Positions 1 to 6,067 of a DNA stretch of 6,188 bases are shown piece after piece. Numbering within the stretch: the first letter of the stretch is position 1; each line of letters begins with the position of its first letter. The translations under genes and the position numbers were made by a program. A model generated the notes under the pieces. That model was not told the DNA's origin. It did not search any database and saw nothing but the letters and a program-made list of their open reading frames with translations. The stretch is from an uncultured Dialister sp. (GTDB lineage Bacteria; Bacillota; Negativicutes; Veillonellales; Dialisteraceae), in the NCBI GenBank assembly GCA_900759415.1, contig CAAEVC010000101.1, positions 1 through 6,188 of the forward strand, in the 5' to 3' direction.

Positions 1-370
1 AGTTGAGAGGTGGTTGTAAAATATTCATAATTTTTATTTTTTAGCCAATACGGTCAACGGCGCGAGACCATTAGCGTATCATAGTGCGGCTTTCCCCTAT
101 CCCCACGGCGTTCCGCCATGGTACTTCCCCCGGAGGTGGAAGCCACATTAAGGAAACGGCTTCGCCGAAATAGATACTCGTCGGCTTCGCCGACACATTA
201 ATGTGGGCTCCCCCCTCCGGGGAGCTGGCAGCGTGCGGAGCATGCTGACTGAAGGGGAGAGCCGCAGGATGTTAGATAGAAGTGCAGCGCCGTTGACCAT
301 AAGGCTTTATAATGAAAGAATCATAATACTTTTTTCCTTCTCGGGGCTCTCTGAGCTCAAATCTCAACTC
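1..370. repeat. Interspersed repeat, copy A (inverted dimer)
   Basis: This gene-free stretch is filled by a structured repeat. Its right half (about 157-330) is a direct copy of the repeat at 3345-3530; 234-260 is identical over 27 bases to 3425-3451. Its left half is a decayed inverted copy of the right half: 85-150 pairs with 199-266 imperfectly, and 52-63 pairs perfectly with 287-298 (GGTCAACGGCGC). The centre (151-198) holds two small hairpins with TTC loops, 157-167 and 180-194. The outer ends are the 8-bp inverted repeat AGTTGAGA (1-8) and TCTCAACT (362-369). The left edge may continue past the window. It looks like a non-autonomous palindromic element; I see no credible protein in it. 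Confidence 0.8.
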
Positions 371-372
371 TT

Positions 373-388
373 CTGCCCTTATGGGCAG
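373..388 (-). terminator. Stem-loop just after trkH (weak terminator candidate)
   Basis: A perfect 6-bp stem, CTGCCC with GGGCAG around a 4-base loop, lies 5 bp past the trkH stop codon on the minus strand. No T-run follows; the sequence passes straight into the end of repeat copy A. It may be a weak terminator or a 3'-end stabiliser. The T-run could have been displaced by the repeat, but that is a guess. Confidence 0.4.
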
Positions 389-393
389 TCCCC

Positions 394-1842
394 TTACCAT
401 CCGCTCCGTTTCCAGAAAGATGGCAGGAAGACAGCAAGGAGGGTGACGGATTCCAGTCTTCCGAAAAGCATGGAGAGGCAGACGACGGCTTTACTGAAGT
501 CTGGAAGTCCTGCGTAGGTACATGTGGCACCGAAAGCGCCAAAGGCCGGGCCTGCGTTGCTCATAGTGGAGAAGGAGACGCCGATGGCATCTATGAATTG
601 AAGTCCATCCATCATCATGAGGGCGGCCCAGAGGGCGGCAAGGGCCATATAGATGAAGAAGAAGGAGAGGATCTGGAAGACGGTGCTCTGAGAGAAGGAC
701 TCTCTTCCTACTTTCATCTGAAGAACCGCCTGCGGATGGATATGAAGCTTCAGAAGGGCTGAGAAAGATTTGAAGAGTAGGATAAGACGGATGACTTTGA
801 GGCCGCCTGCGGTGGAACCGCCGCATCCTCCGATGATGATGAGAAGGAGGATGATGAATTTCGTGAAGGAAGGCCACTGGTCAAAATCAGAGGATACGAA
901 TCCGGTGGTAGAGGAAAGGGAAGCTGCCTGGAAGAGAGATTCCCGCAGAGCAGGAACGAGATCCAGAACTGATTCATGATAGAGAGAAAGGGTCATGAGA
1001 AGGGTGGCCGCAGTCACCATGGCAAGGTAGACTTTGAATTCCGTATCCCGGAGGACGACGGAAAATCCCCGTTTCCACGCTTCCACATACATGCCGAAGT
1101 TGGCGCTGGAAATCACCATGAAGAAAATAATGATCATTTCCAGAGAGGGACTCTCATAGTACATGATACTTTCGTTTCTTGTGGAAAAACCACCGGTAGC
1201 AATGGTGGACATGGCGTAATTCACCGCTTCCAGCCATCCCATCCCCCAAAGCCAGTAGGAAAGGGCGGCAGCGGCGGTGAAGATGGCATAGATGGCAAGG
1301 AGGGCCATGGCAGTTTCCTTGATTTTCGGCAGGGTTTTGGAAACAGTGGGTCCTGTGCTTTCTGCGTTTACCATTTTTGTAGTGCCCCGTCCTGCCTGCG
1401 GGAAGAGGGCGACGAAGATGACCATAATGCCGAGACCTCCCAGCCAGTGGGTGAGCCCGCGGAAAAAGAGGAGGGCAGGCGAGAGGACGGTGAGGTCATT
1501 GATGACTGTAGCTCCCGTACCAGTGAGGCCGGAAATGCTTTCTACCAGTCCGTCCAGTGGATTTAAGATGCCTGAAAATACGTAGGGCATGGCATAGAGA
1601 AGAGAAATGAAAATCCACGACAGAGCAGTGATGGCTGTCCCTTCTCTTGGAGTGAGACTGGCATTGGGAGAGACTTTCTTCTTTCGGAAAAAGAAGGAAA
1701 GGAGAAATGCACTCGCCATGGGAAGGAGAAAGGGAGAAGAAGAGCCTCCGTAACAAAAAGCAAGCAGTAGGGGGATGATAAGAAGGGTACCGGATCCCAG
1801 AAGGATCTTGGATAGCATGGCGAAAATGATGGTACGGTTCAT
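394..1842 (-). CDS. trkH: Trk potassium uptake protein TrkH (pore subunit)
   Basis: This is the membrane pore of a Trk-type K+ uptake system; with TrkA it imports potassium across the cytoplasmic membrane. At 482 aa it matches the usual length of the family (about 480). The protein is strongly hydrophobic and shows the four pore-loop repeats of the SKT superfamily: GLTGTGAT (about 105-112), STIATGGFS (212-220), SSTTGFV (310-316) and TMSNAGPA (426-433). The conserved glycines that form the selectivity filter are in three of these, with the usual relaxed fourth. The gating-loop segment GGSTAGGLKV (about 341-350) and the C-terminal GRLE motif (461-464) are also present. The ATG lies one base after the trkA stop, with an AAAGGTAGAG-like ribosome site inside the trkA end, so the two are cotranscribed and probably translationally coupled. 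No damage seen. Confidence 0.95.
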   Translation of the reverse strand: MNRTIIFAMLSKILLGSGTLLIIPLLLAFCYGGSSSPFLLPMASAFLLSFFFRKKKVSPNASLTPREGTAITALSWIFISLLYAMPYVFSGILNPLDGLVESISGLTGTGATVINDLTVLSPALLFFRGLTHWLGGLGIMVIFVALFPQAGRGTTKMVNAESTGPTVSKTLPKIKETAMALLAIYAIFTAAAALSYWLWGMGWLEAVNYAMSTIATGGFSTRNESIMYYESPSLEMIIIFFMVISSANFGMYVEAWKRGFSVVLRDTEFKVYLAMVTAATLLMTLSLYHESVLDLVPALRESLFQAASLSSTTGFVSSDFDQWPSFTKFIILLLIIIGGCGGSTAGGLKVIRLILLFKSFSALLKLHIHPQAVLQMKVGRESFSQSTVFQILSFFFIYMALAALWAALMMMDGLQFIDAIGVSFSTMSNAGPAFGAFGATCTYAGLPDFSKAVVCLSMLFGRLESVTLLAVFLPSFWKRSGW

Positions 1843-1843
1843 G

Positions 1844-3190
1844 TCAATCTCTACCTTTGAAATAGGAAATCACATCACTTGCGTGATCGGCTTCTACGAT
1901 GAGTATCACACTGTCTCCTGCTTTCAGCACCGTATGGCCGTCAGGAATGGAGACCTGGCCGTCTCGTACTGAGGCACCCACGAGTGCTGAGCGGGGAATT
2001 TTTGCGTCCTTCAATTTCTTTCCTGCCACTTTGGAGTCTTCGGGAATGAGGATTTCCATGGCCTGTACTCTGGCACCTTCCAGAAGGGAAAGTGAGACCA
2101 CATTGCCTCGGCGGATGAAGCCCAGTACTTCGCTGGCTGCCAGGATGCGAGCGGAAAGGACGATATCGATGCCTACCTGCTGCATGAGGGCAATGTATTC
2201 CGTCCTTGTGACACGGACGATGGTCTGCCCGGCGCCCAGATGCTTGGCGAGGAGCGCCATCATCAGATTGAGTCTTTCATCCTTCGTGGTACAGATGACT
2301 GTATCTGCCTCTGATACCCCTTCCTGAGTAAGAAGGTTTATGTCCGTTCCGTCTCCCAAAAGGACCAGTCCTTTTTTCATCTTCTGTGCTACCTGACGGG
2401 CATGGTCGGGATCATTATCCATTACCTTCACGGAAATGCCCGCCTCTTCCAACATGGGAGCCAGCGTCTGTCCTGTTCTTCCTGCGCCGATGATGAGCGC
2501 TTTCTTTGTCTTCCGCTGATATTTCATATTGGAAAGGGCGGTCATGTTCTTCAGGGATTCCGGGCTTCCCAGAAAATACACGCTGTCCATGGGAAGGATC
2601 CGGTCATTTCCATGAGGAATGATCATGTGATGGTCCCGCAGGATGAGAGCGATGAGCACGGATGGAGGGAGGTGGATATCCTTTAGTTCCTTGTGGGCAA
2701 AGGGGGAAGAATCTTCTATCTTTGTTTCCAGAAGGCGGACTTTTCCTTCTGCAAAATCTTCCACATTGATGGCAGATGGCGTCATCACCAGACGGCTGAT
2801 TTCACGGGCGGTGATGAGCTCCGGGCTTAAGACCAGATCGATATCAAAATTTTCTTTGATGTAATCTACCGGTTCAGCCAGAAATTTCGGATCCCTGATG
2901 CGGGCGATAGTGTGGGGGATGCCATTCTTTTTTGCCAGCATGCAGGAAATGATATTTACTTCATCCATGGCGGTCACTGCTACCAGCAGATCACTGCCTT
3001 TTACATCTCTATTTCTCATGAACGAAGGAGACGTACCGTCTGCTTCTATGGTAAGTACATCCAGATCATTCTGTATGGCTTCCAGTTTGTTTCTATCGGA
3101 ATCTACGACCACCACATCATACCCCTCGTTAGAAAGAAGATGGGAAATCATGTACCCCAGATGGCCAGCGCCAATCACTACAATTCGCAT
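1844..3190 (-). CDS. trkA: Trk potassium uptake regulatory subunit TrkA
   Basis: This is the cytoplasmic, nucleotide-binding ring subunit that gates the TrkH pore. The 448-aa protein has the full double architecture of classic TrkA (about 458 aa in E. coli): a Rossmann RCK-N domain starting with GAGHLG (7-12) and an acidic residue at the end of the second strand (VVVVDSD, D30), an RCK-C domain (about 140-220), then a second RCK-N with GAGRTG (235-240) and D258, and a second RCK-C to the end. Both halves keep the glycine motif, so both can in principle bind NAD(H) or ATP. The ATG at 3190 is preceded by AAGGAGG (3196-3202) at normal spacing. It is the first gene of the trkAH operon; the short leader shows no riboswitch. 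Confidence 0.95.
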   Translation of the reverse strand: MRIVVIGAGHLGYMISHLLSNEGYDVVVVDSDRNKLEAIQNDLDVLTIEADGTSPSFMRNRDVKGSDLLVAVTAMDEVNIISCMLAKKNGIPHTIARIRDPKFLAEPVDYIKENFDIDLVLSPELITAREISRLVMTPSAINVEDFAEGKVRLLETKIEDSSPFAHKELKDIHLPPSVLIALILRDHHMIIPHGNDRILPMDSVYFLGSPESLKNMTALSNMKYQRKTKKALIIGAGRTGQTLAPMLEEAGISVKVMDNDPDHARQVAQKMKKGLVLLGDGTDINLLTQEGVSEADTVICTTKDERLNLMMALLAKHLGAGQTIVRVTRTEYIALMQQVGIDIVLSARILAASEVLGFIRRGNVVSLSLLEGARVQAMEILIPEDSKVAGKKLKDAKIPRSALVGASVRDGQVSIPDGHTVLKAGDSVILIVEADHASDVISYFKGRD

Positions 3191-3195
3191 GGTGC

Positions 3196-3226
3196 CCTCC
3201 TTATTGAATCACTTACTTTTATTGTA
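3196..3226 (-). promoter_or_regulatory. Possible trkAH promoter -10 and ribosome binding site
   Basis: On the minus strand an extended -10, TGATACAAT (hexamer TACAAT at 3226-3221), lies about 30 bp before the trkA ATG. It is followed by a strong AAGGAGG at 3202-3196. A good -35 is absent; TTTCCA at 3247-3242 is only 15 bp away. The leader would be about 25 nt, too short for a riboswitch. The start of trkA is secure; the promoter is a candidate only. Confidence 0.45.
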
Positions 3227-3251
3227 TCACTCAGACGCCAGTGGAAACTGA

Positions 3252-3303
3252 GTGAGCCCGTCACTAGCGGCGCTTACGACTTAAGCTCATGCTTCAGCAT
3301 GGG
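3252..3303. other. Two small inverted repeats upstream of trkA
   Basis: The stretch between the trkA promoter and repeat copy B holds two short stems: GTGA/TCAC (3252-3264) and CATGC/GCATG with flanking pairs (3286-3303). The second abuts the left end of copy B. Neither is followed by a T-run, and their role is unknown. No small gene with a ribosome site is visible between 3203 and 3305. Confidence 0.3.
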
Positions 3304-3305
3304 AA

Positions 3306-3564
3306 GAGTTGAGATTTGAGTTGCGAGAGTTGAGAGAAGGATATCGGCTGCGCCGAAATTTTTTATATTCGTCGGCGGAGCCGACACCACAATGTGGGCT
3401 CCATCTCCGGGGGAGCTGGCAGTATGCGGAGCATGCTGACTGAAGGGGAGAACCGCACTTTGAAGCACTAATGGTATCGCGCCGTTATCCGAAAGAGGCT
3501 TTATAAGCAAAAATTCAAACGTTTTTTACCGCCGCTCAACTCTCTGCACTCAACTCTCAACTCT
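3306..3564. repeat. Interspersed repeat, copy B (single unit)
   Basis: A repeat of about 260 bp fills most of the gap between lpxA and trkA. It starts with three AGTTGAGA-like copies (3307-3314, 3319-3326 as AGTTGCGA, 3328-3335) and ends with three inverted CTCAACT copies (3535-3541, 3549-3555, 3556-3562). Inside are two GC-rich hairpins (3345-3355 and 3371-3385, GTCGGC/GCCGAC), a block AATGTGGGCTCC (3391-3402), and a 27-bp stretch (3425-3451) identical to copy A. After it, 3475-3530 matches the outer part of copy A, including a reverse-complement match to 51-80. No coding capacity is evident. It resembles the short GC-rich intergenic repeats common in gut Firmicutes genomes, from memory only. 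Confidence 0.8.
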
Positions 3565-3576
3565 ATCTTTTTCCCA

Positions 3577-3600
3577 AAATAAAACTCCCCGCATGGGGAG
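3577..3600 (-). terminator. Intrinsic terminator after lpxA
   Basis: On the minus strand the 6-bp stem CTCCCC/GGGGAG with a 4-base ATGC loop (3600-3585) is followed at once by TTTTATTTT (3584-3577). It starts 18 bp past the lpxA stop. This is a standard rho-independent terminator. It ends the lpx transcript before repeat copy B and the trkAH operon, so trkAH should have its own promoter. Confidence 0.85.
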
Positions 3601-3618
3601 CCAAGGGGAAGTTGTTTC

Positions 3619-4431
3619 TTATTTTTCTCTTGTTCTGCAGAGGCCGCGTTCACAGTTTCTGAGGAAACGGAGAAGATGTTCAATTTCTGGAGTGGATGGC
3701 AGTTCCTGTTCCATTTCAGCGATGGCATCAGTGAGTTTGAGGCCGGAGCGGAAAATGAGACGGTATGCTTTTTTCAGCCAGCTCTTTACTTCTGGAGAGA
3801 TGTTGTTTCTGGACATGCCTACGCTGTTCAGGCCTACGACTCTGGCAGGATTGCCGTCAACGATAACGAAGGGGCATACATCCTGTACGATTTTGGACAT
3901 GCCGCCAACCATGGCGCATGCACCGATTTTTACGAACTGGTGGATACCGCTCATGCCGCCGATGACTGCATGATCTTCTACGGTGACGTGGCCGGCTGCA
4001 CCTGAGAAGCTGGACATGACGATGTAATCGCCGAAATTGCAGTTATGAGCTACATGAGTGTATGCCTGCAGCATATTGTGGGAACCGATGCGGGTTTCGC
4101 AATTTTCGCCGGTCGCTCTGTGAATGGTGACAAATTCGCGGAGCTGGTTGTAATCGCCTATGACCACGGTGCTGTATTCGCCATGGAATTTCAGATCCTG
4201 CGGATCTTCACCGATGACAGCATTCGGATAGATGTGGTTTCCCTTACCCATCCGTACATTCTTTGCAATGACTGCGTGAGCACCGATGATGGAGCCCTGT
4301 CCGATTTCACAGTTTTCACCAATGACCGCATACGGTCCGATTTCAACGTTTTTATGAATGATAGCGGAAGGGTCGACGATGGCAGTCGGATGGATCTTCG
4401 GTTCTTCCGCTTTAATGACTTTTAATTCCAT
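3619..4431 (-). CDS. lpxA: UDP-N-acetylglucosamine acyltransferase LpxA
   Basis: This enzyme moves a 3-hydroxyacyl chain from acyl carrier protein to the 3-OH of UDP-GlcNAc, the first step of lipid A synthesis in the cytoplasm. The 270-aa protein (E. coli 262) shows the left-handed beta-helix of hexapeptide repeats over about residues 13-200, the LpxA signature GEDPQDLKF (74-82) and the catalytic HVAH motif (H126, H129; H129 corresponds to E. coli H125). The helical C-terminal domain runs from about 210. G177 sits where E. coli G173 sets chain length, which is compatible with a long (C14-like) acyl donor; that is inference. The ATG at 4431 follows an AAAAGGGGAA ribosome site. It is downstream of fabZ by 212 bp and closed by a terminator. 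Confidence 0.96.
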   Translation of the reverse strand: MELKVIKAEEPKIHPTAIVDPSAIIHKNVEIGPYAVIGENCEIGQGSIIGAHAVIAKNVRMGKGNHIYPNAVIGEDPQDLKFHGEYSTVVIGDYNQLREFVTIHRATGENCETRIGSHNMLQAYTHVAHNCNFGDYIVMSSFSGAAGHVTVEDHAVIGGMSGIHQFVKIGACAMVGGMSKIVQDVCPFVIVDGNPARVVGLNSVGMSRNNISPEVKSWLKKAYRLIFRSGLKLTDAIAEMEQELPSTPEIEHLLRFLRNCERGLCRTREK

Positions 4432-4460
4432 AATAACATTCCCCTTTTATGTAAGCTGGA

Positions 4461-4479
4461 AATTGACTCTGAGCCAATT
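4461..4479 (-). other. Short imperfect stem in the lpxA leader
   Basis: AATTG (4461-4465) pairs with CAATT (4475-4479), and further pairing toward the middle is possible with one mismatch, which is a G-U wobble in the minus-strand RNA. It lies about 30 nt before the lpxA start. It could affect the leader, but a stem of this size in AT-rich DNA may be chance. Confidence 0.25.
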
Positions 4480-4567
4480 TCTCTTCTGCGATTCTCTTTA
4501 TACATAAGTCCATAATATGCACATATTTATAAACAGTGTTTTATGGCAATTTATAAGAGAAATCAGG

Positions 4568-4637
4568 CTTAAACTCTCCTGTTCTTTATTTTTCTTATTA
4601 TTTTGACTGTTTTTATATTTGTTATAAAGAGTTTAAG
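4568..4637. repeat. Perfect 10-bp inverted repeat in the fabZ-lpxA gap
   Basis: CTTAAACTCT (4568-4577) and AGAGTTTAAG (4628-4637) are perfect reverse complements, 50 bp apart, with very AT-rich DNA between them. The outer arm lies 6 bp past the fabZ stop codon. The loop is too long for a standard intrinsic terminator and no T-run follows on the minus strand. The rest of the 212-bp gap (4432-4643) is AT-rich and likely holds a promoter for lpxA, but I could not pick a convincing -35/-10 pair. Confidence 0.5.
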
Positions 4638-4643
4638 AAAAAT

Positions 4644-5120
4644 TTATTTCTTTCCTTCCTGTTCCTTTTCCTTGGATTCCGGAGTTTCGTTTGGATCAAG
4701 GAGATAGAAGAGGAAATTGGCTTCTGCTTTCAGCACGTCCCCTACGTGACATTCGCAGTGCACCTTACCCATGCGGCCGATGATTTTCTGGATGACTGCT
4801 TTGGTCACCAGCTGATCTCCCGGAAGTACAGGAGAACGGAAACGGACATGGTCCATACCGGTAAACATGGGAATGAGTCCTCTGTTTTCTTCAGGATACT
4901 GGAGAGCCACTCCGCCGACCTGTGCCATAGCTTCACAGATGAGGGCGCCGGGCATTACAGGATGTCCCGGGAAATGACCCTGGAAAAACGGTTCATTCAT
5001 GGTCACACATTTCACACCAATCGCATATTTCAGCGGATCCAGCTCGGTGATCTTATCTACCAGAAGCATAGGATAACGGTGCGGCAGAATTTCCATGATT
5101 TCTTCAACATTAAGTTCCAT
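4644..5120 (-). CDS. fabZ: 3-hydroxyacyl-ACP dehydratase FabZ
   Basis: This cytoplasmic hot-dog-fold enzyme dehydrates 3-hydroxyacyl-ACP in fatty acid elongation. It competes with LpxA for that substrate, which explains the lpx linkage. The 158-aa product (family about 140-155) has the N-terminal ILPHRYPMLLVD motif (11-22) and the active-site helix GHFPGHPVMPG (48-58) with catalytic H49, followed by E63 in EAMAQ; these match P. aeruginosa H49 and E63. A charged tail (PNETPESKEKEQEGKK) extends beyond the fold. I chose the ATG at 5120 because AAGGAGG lies at 5133-5127 just before it and the protein then begins like other FabZ. A longer frame from 5159 adds 13 residues through an intergenic hairpin and is unlikely. 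It starts 51 bp after lpxC. Confidence 0.95.
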   Translation of the reverse strand: MELNVEEIMEILPHRYPMLLVDKITELDPLKYAIGVKCVTMNEPFFQGHFPGHPVMPGALICEAMAQVGGVALQYPEENRGLIPMFTGMDHVRFRSPVLPGDQLVTKAVIQKIIGRMGKVHCECHVGDVLKAEANFLFYLLDPNETPESKEKEQEGKK

Positions 5121-5126
5121 AATAAT

Positions 5127-5133
5127 CCTCCTT
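5127..5133 (-). promoter_or_regulatory. fabZ: Ribosome binding site that fixes the fabZ start
   Basis: AAGGAGG on the minus strand ends 6 bases before the ATG at 5120. It would lie inside the coding region if translation began at the upstream in-frame ATG (5159). This supports the shorter FabZ. Confidence 0.8.
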
Positions 5134-5137
5134 ACGA

Positions 5138-5170
5138 CGGCCAGAGGCCGGGGATACATTCAGCGCGCTG
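5138..5170 (-). other. Hairpin and palindrome between lpxC and fabZ
   Basis: Two compact structures fill the 51-bp gap: the perfect palindrome CAGCGCGCTG (5161-5170), directly past the lpxC stop, and the stem CGGCC-TCT-GGCCG (5150-5138) just upstream of the fabZ ribosome site. No T-run follows either, so they are not intrinsic terminators. They may mark an RNA processing or stability point within one transcript; that is a guess. Confidence 0.35.
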
Positions 5171-5171
5171 T

Positions 5172-5999
5172 TTATTTCTTCAGTGCCTGAAGCTTTTCGG
5201 AAAGTTCCGCGTTCAGTTTGTGGCTGCCGAGAACGGCAATGATATGAGCATGAAGCGGGCCAGCCAGAGAGATATCGCCAAGGATATCCAGAATCTTGTG
5301 GCGGACCAGTTCATCCTGGAAACGAAGTTTGGAAAGGCATTCGGTTTCAGAATACACCACTGCATTTTCCAGAGTGCCGCCTTTGCCAAGGCCCATCTTT
5401 CTCATGGCTTCCAGCTCCCAGGTGAAACCGATGGTTCTTGCAGAAGCGATTTCCTTCATATAGGAATCATGATCGATGACGATATCCATCATCTGGGTGC
5501 CCAGAAGCGGATGGGGGTTGATGGAAGTGAAAGTGATGCGGAGTCCGTCATAGGGAAGGGCAGTGATGAATTTCTTTCCTTCATACACCGCTACACTTCT
5601 GTCCAGTGTGAGGACAGGAATCTCTGCATCCTGTTCCACAATGCCTGCTTCTTCGATCATATCCACGAAAGTCTTCGCACTGCCGTCACCGACCGGCGGC
5701 TCTGGAGAATCCATCTCAATGATGCAGTTATCGATATGTAATGCGTAAAGGGCAGAAAGCAGATGCTCTACAGTAAATACTTTGGCCGGCCCGTTCTCAA
5801 GGGTGGTCGCCCGCATGGTATTCGTAATAAAGCGGCTCTCTGCAGCTACCTCCGGCATTCCCGGAAGATCCCTGCGGCGAAACAGGATCCCTGTTCCCGC
5901 ATCCGCAGGATACATAGTCATAATCACCGGCTCCCCAGAGTGAAGTCCATTCCCCTTATAGGACACCGGCTTTCCGATAGTGTGCTGATTTCTTTTCAC
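5172..5999 (-). CDS. lpxC: UDP-3-O-acyl-N-acetylglucosamine deacetylase LpxC
   Basis: LpxC is the zinc hydrolase that removes the N-acetyl group from the LpxA product, the committed step of lipid A synthesis, in the cytoplasm. The 275-aa protein (E. coli 305) carries all key residues: TVEHLLSAL with E78 and zinc ligand H79, RHKILDILGD with H234, K235 and zinc ligand D238, and the late GSHKLN with H260 (E. coli H265). The N-terminal KGNGLHSG motif (15-22) is also typical. I place the start at GTG 5999: AGGAAAGGTG (6016-6007) sits 7 bases before it and MKRNQHTIGK is a family-like beginning. A TTG at 6035 would add 12 residues but lies at or before the likely transcription start. First gene of lpxC-fabZ(-lpxA). 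Confidence 0.95.
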   Translation of the reverse strand: MKRNQHTIGKPVSYKGNGLHSGEPVIMTMYPADAGTGILFRRRDLPGMPEVAAESRFITNTMRATTLENGPAKVFTVEHLLSALYALHIDNCIIEMDSPEPPVGDGSAKTFVDMIEEAGIVEQDAEIPVLTLDRSVAVYEGKKFITALPYDGLRITFTSINPHPLLGTQMMDIVIDHDSYMKEIASARTIGFTWELEAMRKMGLGKGGTLENAVVYSETECLSKLRFQDELVRHKILDILGDISLAGPLHAHIIAVLGSHKLNAELSEKLQALKK

Positions 6000-6006
6000 G
6001 ACGAAA

Positions 6007-6016
6007 CACCTTTCCT
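6007..6016 (-). promoter_or_regulatory. lpxC: Ribosome binding site that fixes the lpxC GTG start
   Basis: AGGAAAGGTG on the minus strand ends 7 bases before GTG 5999. No comparable site precedes the in-frame TTG at 6035, where only AT-rich promoter DNA is found. Confidence 0.7.
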
Positions 6017-6038
6017 GTAATTCATATATAACCAATTT

Positions 6039-6067
6039 ATTATATATTTTTTTTGCTAATTTCTCAA
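6039..6067 (-). promoter_or_regulatory. Sigma-70 type promoter of lpxC
   Basis: On the minus strand TTGAGA (6067-6062) and TATAAT (6044-6039) are separated by exactly 17 bp. The -10 is consensus and the -35 matches at five of six positions. A run of A lies in the spacer. Transcription should start near 6032, giving a leader of about 33 nt before GTG 5999. The -10 is overlapped by the palindrome ATATATAA-N8-TTATATAT (6024-6047), which could be an operator or just AT-rich chance. Confidence 0.8.

Noticed and set aside
203..517. A 104-codon plus-strand reading frame across repeat copy A and the end of trkH
   Set aside because: It translates the palindromic repeat and then the antisense of trkH, has no ribosome site, and no protein-like pattern. 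The same core in copy B does not keep a matching frame.
976..1566. A 196-codon plus-strand reading frame antisense to trkH
   Set aside because: Gly/His/Glu-rich composition reflects the reverse complement of hydrophobic TrkH codons; no start signal.
3191..3305. A c-di-AMP or other riboswitch controlling the potassium operon
   Set aside because: The likely transcript leader before trkA is only about 25 nt, and the non-repeat DNA upstream is about 100 bp with only two short stems. I see none of the conserved riboswitch blocks.
3345..3368. A plus-strand intrinsic terminator formed by the hairpin and T-run in copy B
   Set aside because: The stem is only about 5 bp, there is no plus-strand gene upstream for it to end, and the hairpin is an internal part of the repeat that in copy A is not followed by a T-run.
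5118..5159. An N-terminal extension of FabZ from the ATG at 5159
   Set aside because: It would place the strong AAGGAGG site inside the gene, covers an intergenic hairpin, and adds residues that FabZ proteins lack.
4746..5741. A 331-codon plus-strand reading frame antisense to fabZ and lpxC
   Set aside because: It runs across two well-supported genes and their gap on the other strand, its protein is rich in His, Cys and Phe as antisense shadows often are, and no ribosome site or domain is visible.
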